Origin: Candolleomyces eurysporus
Lineage: Eukaryota; Basidiomycota; Agaricomycetes; Agaricales; Psathyrellaceae
Reading direction: 5' to 3'
Assembly: GCA_027579435.1 (NCBI GenBank)
Contig: JANBPK010000944.1
Coordinates: 18,905-82,904, forward strand
Length of the DNA: 64,000 bases
Shown here in pieces: positions 58,841 to 64,000 of this stretch. Each line of letters opens with the position of its first letter. The stretch's first letter is position 1. Under the pieces are notes generated by a model, which did no database searches, was not told where the DNA came from, and was given only the letters and a program-made list of their open reading frames with translations. A program made the translations under genes and the position numbers.

Positions 58841-61056
58841 TCAACGAGGACTGCGAGGGTTTCGGATAATTCTGGGGGGATTGGGACGCTTAGCTGCTGG
58901 CTGAGCATCAGGGTAGTCGTCGGAAGATCTCTTCAATGGACTTCGTTGCATTGTCGAGTGCAGTGCTGAAGTAGAAGCTGGAGGTGGCGGAGGAGGGGTC
59001 CCAAACCCTGCAGCTCCTGCATTTTCAGCCTTCTCCAGCACTGCGATACCTTCATCAAAGAGTCGAAGGACATGGTCGTAATGATCCTCGGCGCACAATC
59101 TTAACGATTTGAGAATATCTCGTCCGTCTACTGGTTTTCGATGGATAATAGCAATTTTTGCGTGGACACAGGACTGGATGAAACTTCGGAAATCATGAAA
59201 AACCCGGAGACATGGGTCTGGCCATCTTGAGGAGATATCCATGGGTATTGACTCCTGCGCGAGGAAACTCTCCTTGAGAGTTGCAAGGATGCCGTGGTCA
59301 TCACCGCACTTGTTCCAAAGCTGGAGCGGGTTGGGAATGGAATGGAATACGCCTTGAGAGTCGTAGACGTGGATGACGTATGTGAGAACGTAGAGGAACG
59401 ACTCGAGGTCGTCTAGGTGGTCGTGAACCAGTGGCTCAGGCATGTTGCGGCTGGAGAGGACCATCACTGATTGGTACAAACAAGTACCCTAGAACGGGAT
59501 GTTAGGATTCAGTGGCCTAAGTGAAGGAGAAAGGGCGCTCACTATTCGCCAATCCGTGGGATTACCGCTATCCACACCATAGCGGATAGCCATATCGAGG
59601 TCAATCAGTATTCCGCGATCACCTGGTTCCGCCCTAGGACTTCCTCTCAAAATGTTTTGAATCGAGACGTCTCGATTTAACACCCCGTTTTCCAACAGGC
59701 GTTTGTGACCTGATATCCGACGATAGTAAGAATCAGTGAAAGAGAATCAAAGACGAGTTTAGTGGCTTACCTTCGATGGCATCACGAAGGGAGCAAAGAA
59801 GTTGCCTAGCAGAGCTAAATTTACTGATAGGGTCGCCATAACACTTCAGGATAACACGAGTGTCGACACGGTTCTGAAAATAAGCAGGGATTTGAGTCCC
59901 GAAGCAGCGTAAGTCCTTGGTTTGACCCCGATTGGGCTCACAGGAAACCATCTGAACGACACCCGAGACGCCGAGAGCCGTTTGAAGGTAGACATGCTCG
60001 GAGGTCCTATCGTCGGACTTCCAGGAATCCTTGACGAGGAATTCTTCACCACTGATGGGATCGGAGACCCTCCAGCATGTTGTACACCGACCACGAATGT
60101 CGGATCGAGAGAAGAATGGCTTGACGTCAAGAAGTGGGTATACTATTTCAACGTCGCCGGTTCCGCGGCTGGTCAATGTCCCGACAACTTTGCGTCCGTT
60201 CTCAATGCCCCACCAAATACTAGTATCTAGACCGATATCGGCTTCGTTTGGGGAGCTCAGACCAAGGACGAGCCGCACGAAGGTTTGAGGATCTTGATGA
60301 ATGTCGAGTCGAGGTGTGTACTGAGCGCCGCTGCGATCGAAATGGAAGAGACGAAGGAGATGCCCAGTCAGAAAGAGTACGCGAACAAATCGGCGGTTTG
60401 GTTGGTGAATGAATATCTGTCTGATGGTGAAAGACTGTTAGTGAGTCCACGAACACCAAAAATCGTTGAGCATACCTGGCGTATATTGCGACCCGAGCCA
60501 ACTGCTCGTCAACCGGTAGTTCGTCGCTCTCCACCTGTATCTCTATGCACCCGGCGACGTTGGAAAAGCCGACTTTGGCCTGTTTTTCACCTGCGGACCT
60601 GGTGGAGGGAAGTTGGAATGATGGACCCTCAGCCTTGATAACAAGGCTCGGTCGTGAGTTGTGTGATAGAGGATCACCCTTGCTGTGTCGAAGCTCGGTA
60701 GCGTGAGTGTCTACAACTCGGCGGAGCCCTTGAGCTGTCGCGTCCGCCCAAAAATGCTTCACGATTGACGAGACGATGTTNAAAAAATGGGGCATAGGAG
60801 TTGCTATCGAAAAGCTTGCGATAGTCTCGTGGAAGTTTCCAACGTCGCTCTCCAAGGCTGTAGAACCGGGATTTCCTCAAGAAACAGTCGATGGCTGAAT
60901 CGGAGGCGAGATTTTGATAAAGAGAGAGAGAGTGAACGAGCTGTCCTCAAGCTCCAACACTTCTTGAAGCTCTGGAATCACCAGGCCCTTCTGCTCGTCC
61001 AGATTTGGGTTGGACGATGGGGCCTTGGTCTGCTTACTCCACGATCGAGTGCGCAT
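58841..61056 (-). CDS. FunK1-type kinase, alpha type, with altered catalytic loop and a frameshift
   Basis: The ATG at 61054-61056 (MRTRSWSKQTKAPSSNPNLD) matches the other alpha kinases. Blocks in order: KGLVIPELQEVLELEDSSF, ERRWKLPRDYRKLFDS, SSIVKHFWADAT, CIEIQVESDELPVDEQLARV, FIHQPNRRFVRVL, FHFDRSGAQYTP, EEFLVKDSWKSDDR, LNRDVSIQN, LIDLDMAI, VHDHLDDLESFLYVL, and a tail with TPPPPPPAST and PLKRSSDDYPDAQPAAKRPN. Two things are off. The catalytic loop has Asn in place of the HRD His. The frame also shifts in a CT microsatellite (about 60927-60943) before LYQNLASDSAI. An 'n' (60781) beside A6 is a further possible artefact. The rest is clean over long exons, so it is either recently inactivated or affected by sequencing error. 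Divergent partner at 61686. Confidence 0.8.
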
Positions 61057-61647
61057 GGTCTGAACGCGATGATGAGATGGGTGTGGAAAGAGAACGTTTA
61101 TGATTCAGTTCACTAACCTCAATGCAATTTTAAAATGTTCTTGGGAAGGGTAGGAGTGCAAATGCTGGTCCTGGGAGTGGCGGCAGGAGAACGATCGACA
61201 ATGTGACCGCGTTCACACTCCGCCGGCATCTCGCGAAATCGTTCCCAGTTTGGGCGTGAACATCTGCCGATACTCAGCCGGCAAGTGCACCCAAATTTGG
61301 GCGTCAATGCCATAGCCGCCGATGATCGCACTAGCCTCGTTTTGTGTAGAAGGGAAGGGGACAGTCGTCAAGATTTTGAACAGGCTAGGAGTACACAGTA
61401 TAAACGGGGCACTAGAAATATGTGCTCGAACGATCAGAAAATAGCTAGCCTCCTAGACCGCCTGGATATCCGCCATTTTCACCTATATCGGGTGTATAAT
61501 AATGCGGGGGTTTTAGTGTTGCGCGGGCCATGGCCATGAACCTAAGCCGGGAGAACTAACCAGAGTGTCACGAGCTGTTTATTTAAGCTCAGATACTTCA
61601 TACCGACTCTTCCTTCAGACTCTCGCTGCTTGACCCAAGAGCAAGCG
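61057..61647. promoter_or_regulatory. Bidirectional promoter of the second FunK1 pair
   Basis: It is 591 bp to the homologous beta ATG, almost the same length as at the first pair (595 bp). The core at about 61205-61320 repeats the blocks of 6500-6615 in order: TTCACACTCCGCCGGCATCT, CCCAGTTTGGGCGT, CAGCCGGCA, CCCAAATTTGGGCG and TGCCATAGCC. CCCAAATTTGGG is a perfect palindrome. A TATTTAAG box lies at 61580-61587. Confidence 0.6.
61580..61587 (+). promoter_or_regulatory. TATA-like box of second beta FunK1
   Basis: TATTTAAG lies 61 bp before the ATG at 61648, mirroring 6852-6859 in the first pair. Confidence 0.5.
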
Positions 61648-61685
61648 ATGCCTCCCACCAACTGTGCCACTCCCACGTCTCCGCC

Positions 61686-63639
61686 ATGCCTTTCCCCGCA
61701 TACCCCGAAGATCTGGGGGCTCTTCCTGAGAATTACCGCAAAGAAAATGCCCCAGTTACTCCTCCTCGGCCAGTTGAAGAACCTACGCTTAAGGGTAGCC
61801 TTGACCTTCTCAGCGTCCTCGACCCTGTTGATCAGGAGAACCTCCAAAAGAGCAGCGGAGAATTTATCAAACATCAAGACAAGAGCACGCCGTTTGATCC
61901 GGGGCTCAATAAACCACAGAAAATCAACCCCAAGCGCGACGAACACAAGGCAGCTATTGCAATCGAGCTCGGCACCGTTGTTGTCCTGCGAGATGAGGCA
62001 TGGGTCAAATCTCTTTATGTTAATCTCGTCAAGGACTCTGAAGTAAAGGACTTCCTTGCTAAAACGCGCTTGTACAGTACGAAGAGTCAACGCTGGACTG
62101 GTCTTCCCGAAAGTCACGATAAGCTGGATGAGTCTGAGCTCTACGAGCCATTTGTCAAGATTATCAATGCGATTTTGAAACGTTTTGTCCTCCGAGTCAA
62201 GAAATTTCGGAAAGGACAGGTGTTGCGCGAAGCAATTGACACCCATGTTAAGAATCTCGCACATCAGGAGAAATACGCTACGATCCGTTGGTCCCGTCCT
62301 GATGTGTCTGTCAAAGCAGAAGGCGAGTCCTTTCAGGAGCCCGAAGTAAAACCAGGACAGAATGTGCAAGAAGTGGGGTTCTCCAACATGTCGTCTTTCA
62401 TGGAGATGAAGGTCGAAAATCGAAATGTATCTCCTAAAGAGCAAGGGCTTCAGGTTGGCGTCTATGTACGGTATGTGTTCTTGGCAGCTCTAGATTCTAG
62501 TTCAGCTCGCTCACTGTTTGATAGCCAAATATTTATTCAGCAGCCCAACCGGCGCTTTGTCAGAGTTCTACTGCTGACCGAGAAGCATGTTCGCCTTTTC
62601 CACTTTGATCGCAGCGGTGTGGTGTGTAGCCCGTACATTGACATACACAAATATCCATACACCTTCATCCGTATTGTGGTTGGCCTCAACTCGCTTGACG
62701 AATCAGTGCTTGGTCTCGATACAAGTATCAATTGGACGATTGAAGGGGGCAGAAAGGTTGACGGAACTCTGACAACTTGGGGGCCTGACAAGAACAAGAA
62801 CAAAATCAAGTTCCAACTTTGCAATATCAATCCAATTGTTGGGTGTCACGACATCCGGGGTCGGGCAACTCAGTGCTGGAGTGTCTCTGACCCTGAAACC
62901 GGTATTCAATACCTGGTGAAGGACTGTTGGAAGGCTGAAGACAGAGTATCCGAGCACATCTACCTTGATGAAGCTCAGAATTTGCCGGGGGTCGCTCAGA
63001 TGGTATCCTGTGAGCCCAACCGTGGAGAGACCAGAAATTTCCGCGGAGCAGACGGCACCTCTCATGAAGATTTCCACAATCGTGTTGCAACCCGAATCGT
63101 CATGGATAGCTATGGCAGGTCCATCAAGAATTTCACGTCTGCAAAGGAGCTGTTATATGCCTTTAGAGACGCTATCACTGGCGAGTAGTCTTCTGCACTT
63201 CCTACTTATCTATTGCTGACGGAGTCTCCCTCCAGGTCACATGAAGCTGTTCGCAAAAGATATCTTTCACAGGGATATTTCCATAGACAACGTTCTACTT
63301 GGAGGGAGAGAGAACAAGTTGGAACCTAAGCCAGGTTACTGGGGAGTTCTCAACGACCTTCACATGGCAATCAAGGTCGACAGGGATACTAAGCAAGTTA
63401 GTAAAGAGTGGCGAACGGTAGGTATATCTGTTTAAATAACCTGTTATTACTCACGCTTGTTTTTGTCACAGGGATCCCGCACTTATTTATCAATTGAAGT
63501 ACTCCGTAATTGCGGACGCTCCAATAAGTCAAGCTCAATCACACCTGCTCAAGATCACTTGGACGATCTAGAATCTTTCCTCTATGTCATCAGCAAAAAG
63601 GTCGATACGATGTATCTAGCTTGTATCTGGTACCTGTAA
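61686..63639 (+). CDS. FunK1-type kinase, beta type, C-terminally truncated
   Basis: A beta-type paralogue of 6924-9527. The homologous ATG (61648, MPPTN) is out of frame with the kinase, so the first usable ATG is 61686 (MPFPAYPEDLGALPENYRK). Blocks: INPKRDEHKAAIAIELG, EVGFSNMSSFMEMKVE, FIQQPNRRFVRVL, RLFHFDRSGV, QYLVKDCWKAEDRVSEH, FHRDISIDN and LNDLHMAI (DFG-equivalent Asp kept), then DHLDDLESFLYVIS. Directly after this the homology ends. The next residues VDTMYLACIWYL and the stop at 63637-63639 belong to unrelated DNA, so roughly the last 210 residues, including the charged tail, are missing. HRD is present. The kinase core is nearly complete, but whether the shortened protein folds is doubtful. 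Confidence 0.8.
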
Positions 63640-64000
63640 ATATATTGCTCGCAAGGCCTCGAGCTCCAGACATGGGACTTAATAGCGCATTGCGAAAAAA
63701 GGTTTGCTTGGCAATGCAAGCCGTTACAAGTTTGGCCATGAAATACATGGTAAGAGCAAAATGTATTCGGAATGTATGTCAACTTGACCTTCGCACCGTC
63801 ATGTATGGCAATGTCCAATACATTGCACATACATTTCAAGTACAATCTCAGAGATCATATGTCTGGCTTGTCGGGCTGTGGCTGGGCGCGTGTTGATTGA
63901 TTTAGGTAGCAAAGGATGCTGCTACATTGCTGGACACGCTCTGATCTACATAAAGCCACAGAATTATGAATTACAGACAGAGTAAAAGAGCGCCAATGGT
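63640..64000. other. Unrelated sequence replacing the FunK1 3' end
   Basis: From about 63590 onward the sequence no longer resembles any kinase copy. One anonymous plus frame (63621-63896) overlaps it. The nature of the inserted or rearranged DNA cannot be judged before the window ends. Confidence 0.4.

Overview
The window is nuclear DNA of a filamentous fungus, almost certainly an agaricomycete (mushroom-forming basidiomycete). The evidence is dense short introns (about 50-70 nt, GT...AG), several FunK1-type protein kinases, CBM1-tagged carbohydrate esterases, a type I metacaspase, DUF1996 and MFS proteins, and no bacterial operon or ribosome-binding-site structure. Eleven single 'n' characters, most of them touching homopolymer runs, break several reading frames and look like sequencing or assembly artefacts.

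Left part (1-13.6 kb): two tandem copies of a segment made of two head-to-head FunK1 kinase genes plus the 3' end of an acetyl-CoA hydrolase gene (ACH1-type). The first copy (1-3.85 kb) is decayed. A kinase 5' end runs off the left edge, its divergent partner has lost its front half in a clean deletion, and the ACH1 piece is only a 3' stub. Two non-autonomous DNA transposons have landed in it. The second copy (4.1-13.6 kb) is intact: kinase (-), kinase (+), then ACH1 (-). An MFS transporter follows at 14.7-17.4 kb.

Middle (17.4-37 kb): mostly gene-poor, with a coiled-coil protein (20.8-22.2 kb), two tiny secreted-peptide genes (23.6-23.9 and 25.6-25.9 kb), and three CE1-type esterases with CBM1 cellulose-binding modules (27.9-29.0, 30.6-31.9, 33.2-34.6 kb). 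The two small genes share intron positions and phases, and their predicted products end in a Cys...Pro-Cys-Trp tail after an Arg-Asp-Ala-x-Ala spacer. This strongly resembles ascomycete alpha-factor-type pheromone precursors and is the most unusual observation here. At 32.5-36.6 kb lies a third, inverted and degraded copy of the FunK1-ACH1 segment, with one esterase gene sitting inside it.

Right part (37-64 kb): a DUF1996 secreted protein, a type I metacaspase with intact catalytic His and Cys, a second MFS transporter, a disordered Ser/Pro-rich protein, two identical tRNA-Arg(ACG) genes in opposite orientation, a secreted GH13 alpha-amylase, an inverted partial copy of the first transposon, and a second head-to-head FunK1 pair (58.8-63.6 kb). 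The intergenic region of that pair shares sequence blocks and length with that of the first pair. One kinase of this pair has lost the HRD histidine and carries a frameshift, and the other is truncated at its C-terminus.

Functional picture: secreted polysaccharide-degrading enzymes and transporters (litter or wood decay lifestyle), acetyl-CoA/acetate metabolism, and a repeatedly duplicated pair of divergently transcribed kinases.
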